A stretch of 64,000 nt of DNA from Saprospiraceae bacterium. GTDB lineage: Bacteria > Bacteroidota > Bacteroidia > Chitinophagales > Saprospiraceae. The DNA is taken from NCBI GenBank assembly GCA_016719855.1, contig JADJYH010000001.1:62001-126000 (forward strand). Reading direction: 5' to 3'. This document shows positions 44,979 to 54,053 of this stretch, piece by piece. Position 1 is the first letter of the stretch, and the number at the start of each line of letters is the position of its first letter. Below the pieces are notes generated by a model. The model was not told the origin of the DNA. It saw only the letters and a list, made by a program, of their open reading frames with translations, and searched no databases. The position numbers were made by a program, and so were the translations under genes.

Positions 44979-45926
44979 CTAGCCCAATTCCTCTTCCACC
45001 AAATACCTTTCCGCATCCAATGCAGCCATACAGCCGGTGCCAGCAGCGGTCACCGCTTGCCGATAGACCTTGTCAGCAGCATCGCCGCTGGCAAATACGC
45101 CTTGGACTTTGGTCCTGGTAGAGCCAGATGTGGTAATCAGGTAGCCGGTTTCGTCCATGTCGAGGAAACCCTTGAAAATTTCCGTGTTTGGTTTGTGGCC
45201 GATGGCCACGAAGAAGCCCTCCACGGGCAGTTCTTTTTTCTCGCCCGTCAGGCGGTTGACGATGCGAATGCCGGAGACTTTGTTTTCACCCAAAACCTCC
45301 TCGGTTTCACTGTTCCAATGCACTTCGATATTGGGCGTGTTGAACACTCGCTTCTGCATGATTTGCGAAGCACGAAGCTCATCACGGCGCACCAGCAAAT
45401 GCACTTTTGGGCAAAGCTTGGCAAGGTACGTAGCCTCCTCGGCAGCCGTGTCGCCACCACCGACCACTGCCACTTCTTTTCCTTTGTAGAAAAAGCCGTC
45501 GCACACGGCGCAGGCACTCACGCCGTTGTTCATCAAGCGCTTTTCGGAATCAAGGCCGAGGTACTTGGCGCTGGCCCCGGTGGAAATGATGACGGTGTAG
45601 GCATGAAGCTCCTCGCCACTCTCATTCCAGAGTTTGTGGTATTTTTCGCCAGTTTTGAAGTCCACTTTTGTAATCAACTCCCAGCGCACGACGGTGTCAA
45701 ATCGCTCGGCCTGTGCCCTGAACTCCTCCATCATGTCCGGCCCGCTGATGCCCTTGGGATAGCCGGGATAGTTTTCAACCTCGGTGGTGGTGGTCAATTG
45801 GCCACCAGGCTCAGGGCCGGTGAACAGCACGGGGCTCATATTTGCCCTAGCGGCGTAAATGGCGGCGGCGTAGCCCGAAGGGCCTGAACCGATGATGATG
45901 CACTTGTGGATTTTGATGTCGGACAT
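44979..45926 (-). CDS. trxB: thioredoxin-disulfide reductase
   Basis: 315 residues from the ATG at 45926. FAD motif IIGSGPSGYAAAIYAARA, redox-active CAVCDG, NADPH motif VAVVGGGDTAAEEATYLA and C-terminal FASGDAADKVYRQAVTAAGT are all present. The enzyme reduces thioredoxin with NADPH in the cytoplasm. The 15 codons upstream to 45971 are translated word repeat and are not family-like, so the start at 45926 is chosen. Confidence 0.95.
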   Translation of the reverse strand: MSDIKIHKCIIIGSGPSGYAAAIYAARANMSPVLFTGPEPGGQLTTTTEVENYPGYPKGISGPDMMEEFRAQAERFDTVVRWELITKVDFKTGEKYHKLWNESGEELHAYTVIISTGASAKYLGLDSEKRLMNNGVSACAVCDGFFYKGKEVAVVGGGDTAAEEATYLAKLCPKVHLLVRRDELRASQIMQKRVFNTPNIEVHWNSETEEVLGENKVSGIRIVNRLTGEKKELPVEGFFVAIGHKPNTEIFKGFLDMDETGYLITTSGSTRTKVQGVFASGDAADKVYRQAVTAAGTGCMAALDAERYLVEEELG

Positions 45927-45968
45927 TGATAAGATATTGTGTGATTGAGATATTGGGTGATTGGGGCG
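45927..45968 (-). repeat. short-word repeat in the trxB leader
   Basis: On the minus strand CCCCAATCACCCAATATCTC then AATCACACAATATC: four CAAT-type words between the predicted promoter and the ATG. No opposite arm is seen. Confidence 0.6.
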
Positions 45969-45976
45969 CAAAAATA
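45969..45976 (-). promoter_or_regulatory. TAnnTTTG -7 element of trxB
   Basis: Minus-strand TATTTTTG, a consensus -7 element, 43 bases before the trxB ATG. The intervening leader is made largely of word repeats. Confidence 0.5.
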
Positions 45977-46063
45977 TCGAATGGCCTTTGAAACACCATT
46001 ATGAATCAAAAAGATTAACGGGTAAATGTGATAGGGGCACTTAGCACCAATTGTTTGAAATGC

Positions 46064-46096
46064 AACAAGGCTAGTTGGCTGAATTTGCTACCTTTG
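46064..46096 (+). promoter_or_regulatory. glgB promoter, TTTG-N21-TACCTTTG
   Basis: TTTG at 46064-46067 and TACCTTTG at 46089-46096 are 21 bases apart, matching both boxes of the Bacteroidota vegetative promoter. The ATG lies about 98 bases downstream. Confidence 0.7.
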
Positions 46097-46129
46097 CCGA
46101 ACAATCTATGGCTAAATTTTCAGGGGCTA

Positions 46130-46192
46130 TGGGTTGTTGGAAGCCCTGATTCCAAAACAACTCAACAATTCCACAATTTCAGCAATCACAAC
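46130..46192 (+). repeat. short-word repeat in the glgB leader, CAACAATT family
   Basis: CAACTCAACAATTCCACAAT then TTCAGCAATCACAA runs to within a base or two of the glgB ATG; a weak GGGTTGTTGG stands upstream. It lies in the predicted 5' leader. Confidence 0.6.
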
Positions 46193-46193
46193 G

Positions 46194-48125
46194 ATGCAAA
46201 ACGTCAAGCCGCATACCTTGCTCACCGATTTCGACATCGAACTGATTCGTGCGGGCAAGCATTTCCGGTTGTACAACAAGCTCGGCAGCCACCCCATGCA
46301 GTTGGAGGGTGAATGGGGAACGTTCTTCGCCGTTTGGGCGCCGAGTGCGCTGGAGGTTTCCGTGGTTGGCAACTTCAATTTTTGGAACGAAAAAACGCAC
46401 AAGCTCTTCCTTCGCCCAGATGGCACGGGCATCTGGGAAGGCTGGATTCCCGCCATTGGCAAGGGTACGCTTTACAAATACAGCATAAAAAGCCGTGATA
46501 GGCGCCGCCTGTCCAAAGGCGACCCTTTCGCCCGGTTTTGGGAGGTGCCGCCCAATACGGCCTCCATCGTATGGGATCCATTCTACGAATGGAAGGACAA
46601 CGAATGGCTGGAAAAACGGGCCAAAATGGCCGGAAAGCCGCAGCCATTCAGCGTTTACGAAGTCCATTTGGGCAGTTGGCGGAAAAAGGCGGACGGTGTC
46701 CATTCCTTCAGCTACCTGGAGTTGATTGACGAAATGGTGCCTTACGTCAAGGAAATGGGCTTCACGCACGTGGAGTTCTTGCCCGTCATGGAGCACCCGT
46801 ATTTCCCTTCTTGGGGCTACCAAATCACGGGATATTTTGCCACATCGAGCCGTTTCGGTTTCCCAGAAGATTTCATGGCCTTAGTAGATGCATTCCACCA
46901 AGCTGGAATCGGCGTCATTCTCGATTGGGTGCCCTCGCACTTCCCCTACGATGCGCACGGCCTCGCCGACTTTGATGGTACGCACCTCTACGACCACGCC
47001 GACCCCCGCAAGGGTTTTCACCCGGACTGGAAGAGCGCCGTGTTCAACTATGGCCGTTGGGAGGTGCGCAGTTTCTTGATTTCCAATGCACTGTTCTGGC
47101 TGGAGCAGTTCCATATTGACGGCCTTCGGGTGGACGCTGTGGCCTCCATGCTTTACCTCGACTATTCCCGAAAGGAAGGCGAATGGCTGCCGAACCAATA
47201 CGGCGGCAAGGAAAACCTCGACGCCATCTCGTTCCTCAAGGAGTTCAATGAAATGGCTCACCGTGACCACCCTGATGTGGTGACCATCGCCGAGGAAAGC
47301 ACGGCTTGGGCAGGTGTCTCCCGCCCAGTGAGCGAAGGCGGCCTCGGCTTCGACCAAAAATGGATGATGGGTTGGATGCACGACACCCTGAAATACGTGC
47401 AGTACGACCCGCTGTTCCGCAAGGACCACCACGGTGAGCTGACGTTCAGCCTGATATACGCCTTCACCGAGCGCTTCATGCTGCCGCTCTCGCACGACGA
47501 AGTGGTGCATGGCAAAGGCCCGCTCATTGACAAAATGCCCGGCGACGAGTGGATGCGTTTCGCTGGACTCCGGGCCACTTTTGGCTACATGTGGACGCAC
47601 CCTGGGGCGCACTTGCTCTTCATGGGTGGCGAGTTTGGGCAAACATCGGAGTGGAACATCGAACGGGGCTTGGTCTGGTCGCTCCTCAAATACAAGTACC
47701 ATGAGGGCGTACAAGCTTGGGTGCGTGACCTGAACCATTTTTACAAAAACTCAAAAGCACTTTACGAGCGGCAGTTCCAAGATGACGGCTTTGAGTGGAT
47801 AGAACATGCCGACTGGCAGAACAGCGTCATCACTTATGAGCGCAAGGGCGACCACAAGGACGATGTAGTTGTCGTGGCTTGCAATTTCACGCCCGTCGCT
47901 CGAGAAGGTTACGCTTTTGGCGTTCCGCAAAGTGGCAGTTGGGTGGAGGTGCTGAACAGTGACGACAAAAAGTATGGCGGCAAGGGCATCGGCAATCCCA
48001 AGCCGTTGAAGGCAAAAAAGGAGGAGAAACATGGGCGGAAGCAAATTATTGAAGTGACGCTGCCGCCGTTGGCTGTGGTTGTTTTTGCGCCGCAGAAGCA
48101 AAGTATTAAGACCTTAAAAAAGTAG
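46194..48125 (+). CDS. glgB: 1,4-alpha-glucan branching enzyme
   Basis: 643 residues from the ATG at 46194. An N-terminal CBM48 domain (GTFFAVWAPSALEVSVVGNF) precedes the GH13 barrel: DWVPSHFPYDAHGLADFDGT, nucleophile Asp in GLRVDAVASMLYLDYSR, general acid Glu in TIAEESTAWAGVS and the LPLSHDEVVHGKG site. It forms alpha-1,6 branches in glycogen. It has its own promoter and a leader with word repeats. No other glg gene is adjacent, but a secreted pullulanase lies about 7 kb away. Confidence 0.96.
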   Translation: MQNVKPHTLLTDFDIELIRAGKHFRLYNKLGSHPMQLEGEWGTFFAVWAPSALEVSVVGNFNFWNEKTHKLFLRPDGTGIWEGWIPAIGKGTLYKYSIKSRDRRRLSKGDPFARFWEVPPNTASIVWDPFYEWKDNEWLEKRAKMAGKPQPFSVYEVHLGSWRKKADGVHSFSYLELIDEMVPYVKEMGFTHVEFLPVMEHPYFPSWGYQITGYFATSSRFGFPEDFMALVDAFHQAGIGVILDWVPSHFPYDAHGLADFDGTHLYDHADPRKGFHPDWKSAVFNYGRWEVRSFLISNALFWLEQFHIDGLRVDAVASMLYLDYSRKEGEWLPNQYGGKENLDAISFLKEFNEMAHRDHPDVVTIAEESTAWAGVSRPVSEGGLGFDQKWMMGWMHDTLKYVQYDPLFRKDHHGELTFSLIYAFTERFMLPLSHDEVVHGKGPLIDKMPGDEWMRFAGLRATFGYMWTHPGAHLLFMGGEFGQTSEWNIERGLVWSLLKYKYHEGVQAWVRDLNHFYKNSKALYERQFQDDGFEWIEHADWQNSVITYERKGDHKDDVVVVACNFTPVAREGYAFGVPQSGSWVEVLNSDDKKYGGKGIGNPKPLKAKKEEKHGRKQIIEVTLPPLAVVVFAPQKQSIKTLKK

Positions 48126-48129
48126 TCGA

Positions 48130-48615
48130 ATGGAAATACTGGACAATATTGGCGAAGGCATTGAGTTGCCAAAAGATGATAGAATAATCCGCAAACTAAA
48201 AACTGATGCTATGGATGCGCAGGATGACCTGAGGCTGGGGCGTATCGCACTACTGGGTCTCATTATTTTTACGGTATTGAGTATAGCATTTCAGCTCTAT
48301 AATGGATTTAGTCTATTTGAGATATTGTTGCAGAATGGCATACTGCTATTGGTTTTTGGTTGGGCGTTTTATTATAGCGAAAAGAATCCGAGACTAGCTT
48401 TTTTAGTTGCTGGCATTGTTTATCTTTTAGTTGTATTACTTGCCGCAGTAGTAGTTCCTGGGTCGTTGTTTCGTGGCATAATCTTTAAATTAATCATTGT
48501 ATTCTTTTTGGTAAAAGGTATTATTTCCAGTTCAAAATTTGAGGAGATAAGGTCGCAACTTAAAGCATATGGTGAAGATTTAAAAATTCGTGGCATCATG
48601 GATAAAAAGTATTAA
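48130..48615 (+). CDS. small integral membrane protein, unknown
   Basis: 161 residues. A soluble N-terminus (DRIIRKLKTDAMDAQDDLRL) is followed by four hydrophobic segments (LLGLIIFTVLSIAFQLYNGF, LLQNGILLLVFGWAFYY, LAFLVAGIVYLLVVLLAAVV, IIFKLIIVFFLVKGI) and a basic tail. Not recognised. It starts 4 bases after glgB and abuts era with no gap, so it is probably co-transcribed. It is more AT-rich than both neighbours. Confidence 0.8.
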   Translation: MEILDNIGEGIELPKDDRIIRKLKTDAMDAQDDLRLGRIALLGLIIFTVLSIAFQLYNGFSLFEILLQNGILLLVFGWAFYYSEKNPRLAFLVAGIVYLLVVLLAAVVVPGSLFRGIIFKLIIVFFLVKGIISSSKFEEIRSQLKAYGEDLKIRGIMDKKY

Positions 48616-49527
48616 ATGACAGAAAATCCCATTCACCGTTCAGGTTTCGTCAACATCATCGGCAGACCAAACGTCGGGAAAAGCACTTTGATGAATACCC
48701 TCGTCGGTGAGCGGATGTCCATCATCACGTCCAAGCCGCAGACGACCCGCCACCGCATCATCGGTATCCTGAGTGGGGATGACTTCCAAATGGTTTTTTC
48801 GGATACGCCCGGCATCATCAAGAACCCGGCTTACAAGATGCAGGAAGCCATGAACCGCTTTGCCGTCTCTGCTTTTGAGGATGCCGATTTGCTGTTGTTT
48901 ATCACCGACATTTTTGAAAAATATGAGGACAATGACCCAGTGCTCCAGCAACTTAAGGACAGTGATGTACCCAAGTTTTTCATCCTTAACAAAATAGACC
49001 AAGCTAAGGGCAACGAGGTGGAAGAACTAAGCAAGTGGTGGTCGGAACGGGTTGATTTTCAGGCAATTATTCCAATTTCAGCCCTTCACAAAACCAACAC
49101 TTCGGAGATGCTGGATCGCATCAAGCTGGCCTTGCCCGAAGGACCGGAATACTACCCGAAAGACCAGTTAACCGACCGGCCAGAGCGTTTTTTTGTCAGT
49201 GAAATCATTCGGGAAAAAATCCTGGAGCAATACAAGCAAGAAATCCCGTACTCAACGGAAGTGGTTGTGGAGCGTTTTAAAGAAACCAAAACCACCAAAG
49301 GAGAAGACATGGTGGAAATCATGGCCCATATTTACGTGGCCCGTGAGACGCAGAAGATGATTATTTTGGGCAAAAACGGGTCGTCTATCAAGCAGCTCGG
49401 CACCGAAGCACGCAAGTCCCTTGAGGCTTGGCTGGAGAGCAAGGTTTTCCTCGACCTCCACGTGAAGGTGCGTGAAAATTGGCGGAACGACGAACGTATG
49501 CTCAAGCATTTTGGATACGAAAACTGA
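48616..49527 (+). CDS. era: GTPase Era
   Basis: 303 residues. G1 GRPNVGKSTLMN, G3 DTPGI, G4 NKID, and the C-terminal KH domain with MIILGKNGSSIKQLGTEA bind GTP and the 3' end of 16S rRNA. It is essential for 30S subunit assembly. The frame is intact. Its start directly follows the stop of the preceding membrane gene. der follows after a word-repeat spacer. Confidence 0.96.
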   Translation: MTENPIHRSGFVNIIGRPNVGKSTLMNTLVGERMSIITSKPQTTRHRIIGILSGDDFQMVFSDTPGIIKNPAYKMQEAMNRFAVSAFEDADLLLFITDIFEKYEDNDPVLQQLKDSDVPKFFILNKIDQAKGNEVEELSKWWSERVDFQAIIPISALHKTNTSEMLDRIKLALPEGPEYYPKDQLTDRPERFFVSEIIREKILEQYKQEIPYSTEVVVERFKETKTTKGEDMVEIMAHIYVARETQKMIILGKNGSSIKQLGTEARKSLEAWLESKVFLDLHVKVRENWRNDERMLKHFGYEN

Positions 49528-49619
49528 CGATAAGACAATAGACTTTAGACATTAGATGATGCCCAGAAAATTATCCGGTCACCGTCTAATGTCTAATGTC
49601 TATCGTCTATTGTCTAATC
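49528..49619. repeat. inverted short-word repeat, GACTTTAG/GTCTAATG family
   Basis: Left arm GACGATAAGACAATAGACTT then TAGACATTAGATGA; right arm CACCGTCTAATGTCTAATGT then CTATCGTCTATTGTCTAATC, period seven. The right arm ends 7 bases before the der ATG. The words recur at 24068-24140 and 42614-42672. Confidence 0.88.
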
Positions 49620-49626
49620 AAAATTA

Positions 49627-50928
49627 ATGGGAAACATAGTAGCAATAGTAGGACGCCCAAATGTGGGCAAATCAACCATTTTCAACCGCTTGATTGGCGG
49701 CAGGCAGGCCATCGTGGACGACGAATCGGGTGTGACCCGTGACCGACAATACGGCACATGCGAATGGAACGGCAAGATTTTCAACGTCGTGGACACAGGT
49801 GGTTTCGTGGAGCACTCTGACGATATTTTCGAAGCGGCAATCCGCTCTCAAGTGAAAATCGCCATTGAAGAGGCTTCGGTCATTGTGTTCATGGTTGACG
49901 TAACGGTGGGTATCACCGACCTCGACGAAGATGTGACCAACATCCTTCGTCGCACCAAAAAACCTGTCATGCTGGTGGTAAACAAGGTGGACAACCACGA
50001 GCGGTACCTGCTGGCCAACGAGTTTTACAGCCTTGGATTTGAGCAGATTTTCTTCGTGTCGTCCCTAACGGGCAGCGGTACTGGCGAGTTGCTCGATGCT
50101 GTGACGGAGCATGTTTCGGAAGATGCTCATATTGAAACCGACCTGCCAAAATTCGCCATCGTCGGCCAGCCGAACGTCGGCAAGTCGTCGCTGGTGAACG
50201 CACTGCTCGGCGAAGACCGCAACATCGTGACAGACATTGCAGGCACTACCCGTGACACCATCCACTCGAAGTATTCCAAATTTGGCAAGGAATTTATATT
50301 GCTTGACACTGCTGGAATTCGAAAAAAGGCAAAGGTACACGAGGACTTGGAGTTTTATTCGGTGATGCGGGCCATCAATGCCATTGAAGAATCTGACGTC
50401 TGCATCCTAATGATTGACGCCCAAACGGGCATCGAGGCGCAGGACATGAGCATCTTCCGGCTTGCGCAAAAACGCAACAAAGGCATTGTGCTGCTGGTGA
50501 ACAAATGGGACTTGGTCAACAAGGAAACCAACACTGCCCGAGACTTTGAAGCGGAGATGAAACGCAAGATTGCGCCGTTTAGCGATGTGCCGATTTTGTT
50601 TGTTTCTGTGCATGAAAAACAACGGATTTTCAAGGCGGTGGAAGAGGCTTTGCAGGTCTATGAGAACCGTGCGAGGAAGATAAAAACCTCGTATTTGAAC
50701 GACCAAATGCAACCGGAGATTGAGCGCTACTCGCCGCCCATGCATCGGGGCAGGACGGTCAGCATCAAGTTCATGAACCAACTTCCAACGCCGTACCCTG
50801 CGTTTGTTTTTTACTGTAGCAACCCCAAACACGTGAAGGACAGCTACAAGCAGTTCTTGGAAAACCGGATGCGGGAGAAATTCCAATTTACTGGATCGCC
50901 CATCACGATATTTTTTAGGGAGAAATAA
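49627..50928 (+). CDS. der: ribosome-associated GTPase Der (EngA)
   Basis: 433 residues with two tandem G domains: GRPNVGKSTIFNRLIGGRQA with DTGGF and NKVD, and GQPNVGKSSLVNALLGEDRN with DTAGIR and NKWD. The C-terminal KH-like domain (HRGRTVSIKFMNQLPTPYPA) is also present. Essential for 50S assembly. The frame is intact. It follows era and precedes the rhamnose genes on the same strand. Confidence 0.96.
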   Translation: MGNIVAIVGRPNVGKSTIFNRLIGGRQAIVDDESGVTRDRQYGTCEWNGKIFNVVDTGGFVEHSDDIFEAAIRSQVKIAIEEASVIVFMVDVTVGITDLDEDVTNILRRTKKPVMLVVNKVDNHERYLLANEFYSLGFEQIFFVSSLTGSGTGELLDAVTEHVSEDAHIETDLPKFAIVGQPNVGKSSLVNALLGEDRNIVTDIAGTTRDTIHSKYSKFGKEFILLDTAGIRKKAKVHEDLEFYSVMRAINAIEESDVCILMIDAQTGIEAQDMSIFRLAQKRNKGIVLLVNKWDLVNKETNTARDFEAEMKRKIAPFSDVPILFVSVHEKQRIFKAVEEALQVYENRARKIKTSYLNDQMQPEIERYSPPMHRGRTVSIKFMNQLPTPYPAFVFYCSNPKHVKDSYKQFLENRMREKFQFTGSPITIFFREK

Positions 50929-50929
50929 A

Positions 50930-51017
50930 TCAAAAGGAAAAAGGAGAAAGTTCAAAGTAAAAAGTTGGAACGACTACGATACTTTTTCCTTTTTCCTTTG
51001 TACTTTTTACTTTCAAA
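50930..51017. repeat. inverted short-word repeat, AAAGTAAAAAG/CTTTTTACTTT family
   Basis: Left arm AAAAGGAAAAAGGAGAAAGT then TCAAAGTAAAAAG; right arm CTTTTTCCTTTTTCCTTTGT then ACTTTTTACTTTC. The right arm ends directly at the rmlC ATG (CTTTCAAAATG). It fills the der-rmlC gap. Confidence 0.85.
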
Positions 51018-51565
51018 ATGCCATTTCACAAGACAGAAATACCAGGCTTGCTGCTCTTTGAACCCAAGGTCTTCGGCGACGACCGTGGTTATTTTTTTGA
51101 AAGCTATAATGCCAGAACCTGGGAAGCGGAAGCTGGGCTTGCCATCAATTTCGTGCAGGATAACCAAGCATTTTCGCCCCGTGGGTATTGCGAGGCTTGC
51201 ATTACCAGACCGGTGATGCCGCACAAGCCAAGCTGGTACGGGTGCTGCAAGGCGAGGTGCTGGATGTGGCGGTTGACCTTCGGGAAGGTTCACCAACTTA
51301 TGGGCAGTCCTACACTTGCAGGCTAAGTGACAAGAACAATCTACAATTGTTTGTGCCGAGAGGCTTTGCGCACGGTTACGTTGTACTCAGTGAAACGGCC
51401 ACCTTTTTTTACAAATGCGACAATTTTTATTCAAAACAACACGAAGGTGGAATACGATATGATTGCCCAAAATTGAATATTGATTGGGAAATGGAGCCTA
51501 GCAGTCTAATTGTTGCTGAAAGGGACAGAAATTTTCCATCTTTGGGCGAGCATTTGAAAATTTGA
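51018..51565 (+). CDS. rmlC: dTDP-4-dehydrorhamnose 3,5-epimerase (frameshifted)
   Basis: About 182 residues. Cupin enzyme of dTDP-L-rhamnose synthesis. PGLLLFEPKVFGDDRGYFFE is the signature start; FVQDNQAFSPRG, then (after the break at about 51185) LRGLHYQTGDAAQAKLVRVL with the catalytic His, and FVPRGFAHGYVVLSETATFF complete the fold. The frame shift lies at CCCCGTGGGTATTGCG; the pieces 51018-51326 and 51188-51565 join. rmlD follows, so this is part of a surface-sugar pathway. Confidence 0.92.
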
Positions 51566-51684
51566 ATATTCATCAGCAGAATTTGCGCTTATATTCTTGA
51601 TGTTCAAGCGTTTAGGTAATAATTGGATACTACACCACAATTTCATTAACTGGAAAAAATACAGGGGGGCATTAAAAAAAGCCA

Positions 51685-52571
51685 ATGAAAAAGAAGCGAC
51701 CAACAATTTTGGTGACTGGAAGCAAGGGGCAGGTGGGAATGGAGCTTCAAACACTTGCTAACCAATTCCCAGATTTCGACTTTATTTTCGTGGACATTGA
51801 AGAGTTGGACATCACCGACCCTGCTGCTGTCAAGGCTTTCTTTGCAGAAAATCAGGTAAACTACTGCATCAACTGCGCTGCTTACACCGCCGTGGACAAA
51901 GCAGAAACGGAGACCAACCTTGCATGGAAAGTGAATACCGTCGGCCCAGAGAACCTTGCCCTAGCCTGTGCCAACACAAAGGCGTTGATACTGCAACTTT
52001 CCACGGATTACGTCTATCACACCCAGGTAACTAAGCCATATATCGAAACCGACTTCACCAACCCCCAAGGGACTTACGCCAGGACCAAACTCAATGGTGA
52101 TGAGGTGGTACTGAGAAACCATCCTGGCGGTGCAATGGTGGTTCGCACTTCATGGGTCTATTCTTCCTTCGGAAACAATTTTGTAAAAACGATGCTCCGG
52201 CTTGGTGCTGAAAAAAGGAGTTGTCCGTGATTTATGACCAGATTGGCACACCAACCTACGCCCGTGACCTAGCAATGGTGCTGCTTCTGATTGTGCAAAA
52301 GGCTGAAAACAAATCAGTGGATGCAAAATTCTTTTCAGGCATTTACCACTACAGCAACGAGGGAGTCACGAGTTGGTACGATTTCGCAGTCGCAATTTTT
52401 GACATCAAAAAAATGCCCGTAAAGGTCATTCCTATCGAAACAAAGGACTATCCGACCGCCGCCAAACGGCCTCCATACAGCCTGCTCAACAAGGCCAAAA
52501 TCAAGAACACTTTCGGTATTGAAATAGCGCACTGGCAGAAAAGCCTGCGAGAATGTCTCGAATTATTGTAG
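51685..52571 (+). CDS. rmlD: dTDP-4-dehydrorhamnose reductase (frameshifted)
   Basis: About 295 residues. Short-chain reductase making dTDP-L-rhamnose. ILVTGSKGQVGMELQTLA is the NADPH site, CINCAAYTAVDKAETE is a strong RmlD motif, and GTYARTKLNGDEVV carries the catalytic Tyr-Lys pair. The frame breaks at about 52212 (a run of six A should be seven), restoring AEKKELSVIYDQIGTPTYAR. The 51566-51684 gap before it is AT-rich and holds no gene I can see. The 3' end overlaps rmuC by 9 bases. Confidence 0.93.
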
Positions 52572-53936
52572 CTTTTCATCTGGAAGGGCTACCAGTTCCT
52601 CCTCGAAACTAGTTTCATCCGTCAGTAAATCAGCGGGCAACGATTTTGTCGCTTTTGCACCCAATTCCTTGATTTTTTGCGCCCTTCCAATCAACGTATC
52701 TCCGTATTTCTTGGAATCGGAAAGCTTGTTCAATGCACCGTTCAGTGCCGATTGCGCATGGTCGAGGCGAGTGCCCACCTCCCTCAAATCTTCCACAAAA
52801 CCCACGAACTTGTCGTAGAGCATCCCACTTTGGCGGGCTATTTCCAGCACATTGCGCTTTTGCCGCTCCTGTCGCCAGATGTAGGAAACCGTGCGCATGG
52901 TTGCGAGCAAGGTAGAGGAGGTGACGATGACGATGTTCTTCTCCAGTGCATCCAAGAAAAGCCGGTTGTCGTGCTGCAAGGCCACGGCAAATGCTGGCTC
53001 TATTGGTATGAACATCAGCAAGTAGTCAGGGGAATTGAGCTGGGTCAGTTGAGGGTAGTTTTTGCTGCTGAGGTCACGCAAATGCTGCCGGATGGAATCA
53101 ACATGCTCTTTGAGGTGGCGACCCCTAAGCTCCTCATTTTCAGCGTTGTAGAATTTTTCGTAGGCTTTGAGCGACACTTTTGAGTCAACGATGAGGTGCT
53201 TTTCATCGGGCAGGTAGATGATGAAATCGGGTCGTTTTTCATGACCATTCACGTCCTTGAAGGAAGTCTGCGCTTCGAAGTGCGTGCCCCGCACCAACCC
53301 CGATTTTTCCAGCAACATTTCCAATTGCATCTCGCCCCAGTCGCCCTGTACTTTTGAGTCGCCTTTGAGGGCGGAGGCGAGGTTTCTTGCATCGAGGCTG
53401 AGTTGTTGATTGAGGTCCCGCAGTTGCTCGATTTCTTTTTTTAGGGAGACTTTGTCCTTGGCCTCGTCCGTAAACCGCCGCTCCACATCTTGACCAAACT
53501 CTCGAATTTTCTCCCGAAGCGGATGCAACAAATCGTTTAATTGCTTTTCGTTCTGGTCGCTGAATTTTTTGGACTTTTCTTCCAGCAAGCGGCTTGCCAC
53601 GTTCTCAAATTCTAAGTGTGCCCGCTGCTGCAGTGTCTCGTAATCCTTTTTCCAGGCGGTGAGTTTTTCTTCAAGGTAAAGCAGGTCACGTTCCTTAGAC
53701 GAAAGCGTTTTTTCCAAAAAAACAATGTCTTCTTGCTTGGTTTTCAGTTCGTTGTGCAAAAAAGCAGTTTGCTCCAAAGCAGCATCGTGCTGCTGTCGGC
53801 TGACGTATTTTTCCTGCAAATCTAGTTGAGAAAGGTGATTGGCAGCGAACTTCACCCGTGCAAAAAGCCAACTCAGGAGTCCCCCGATAATCAAACCAAG
53901 TAGGAGAAACAACAAACAAACCGTCAATTCATTCAT
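52563..53936 (-). CDS. rmuC: DNA recombination protein RmuC
   Basis: 457 residues. An N-terminal membrane helix (LTVCLLFLLLGLIIGGLLSW), a long coiled coil (about 40-190) and a C-terminal nuclease-like domain: VQGDWGEMQLEMLLEKSGLV, RPDFIIYLPDEKHLIVDSKV then SLKAYEKF and MFIPIEPAFAVAL. RmuC limits recombination at inverted repeats in E. coli, which is noteworthy given how repeat-rich this window is. The frame is intact. Confidence 0.94.
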   Translation of the reverse strand: MNELTVCLLFLLLGLIIGGLLSWLFARVKFAANHLSQLDLQEKYVSRQQHDAALEQTAFLHNELKTKQEDIVFLEKTLSSKERDLLYLEEKLTAWKKDYETLQQRAHLEFENVASRLLEEKSKKFSDQNEKQLNDLLHPLREKIREFGQDVERRFTDEAKDKVSLKKEIEQLRDLNQQLSLDARNLASALKGDSKVQGDWGEMQLEMLLEKSGLVRGTHFEAQTSFKDVNGHEKRPDFIIYLPDEKHLIVDSKVSLKAYEKFYNAENEELRGRHLKEHVDSIRQHLRDLSSKNYPQLTQLNSPDYLLMFIPIEPAFAVALQHDNRLFLDALEKNIVIVTSSTLLATMRTVSYIWRQERQKRNVLEIARQSGMLYDKFVGFVEDLREVGTRLDHAQSALNGALNKLSDSKKYGDTLIGRAQKIKELGAKATKSLPADLLTDETSFEEELVALPDEKLQ

Positions 53937-53997
53937 GGCGATGATTTTTAAGAATTCGCCACAAGATAGCGTTTTGTTTTAATTTAAAAACAAATTG

Positions 53998-54053
53998 GTT
54001 GAGAGAGAGAGGGATTGAGAGGGTGAGAGGGTGAGAGGGTGAGAGGGTGGGGG
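53998..54053. repeat. tandem short-word repeat, GAGAGGGT
   Basis: GAGAGAGAGAGGGATTGAGA then four GGGTGAGA copies at a period of eight, then GGGGGTC. On the minus strand it is a C/T-rich leader element between bshB1 and rmuC. No opposite arm is present. Confidence 0.8.

Noticed and set aside
46881..47738. Minus-strand frame of 285 codons opposite glgB
   Set aside because: glgB has intact catalytic motifs in the other strand; no family resemblance for the antisense product.
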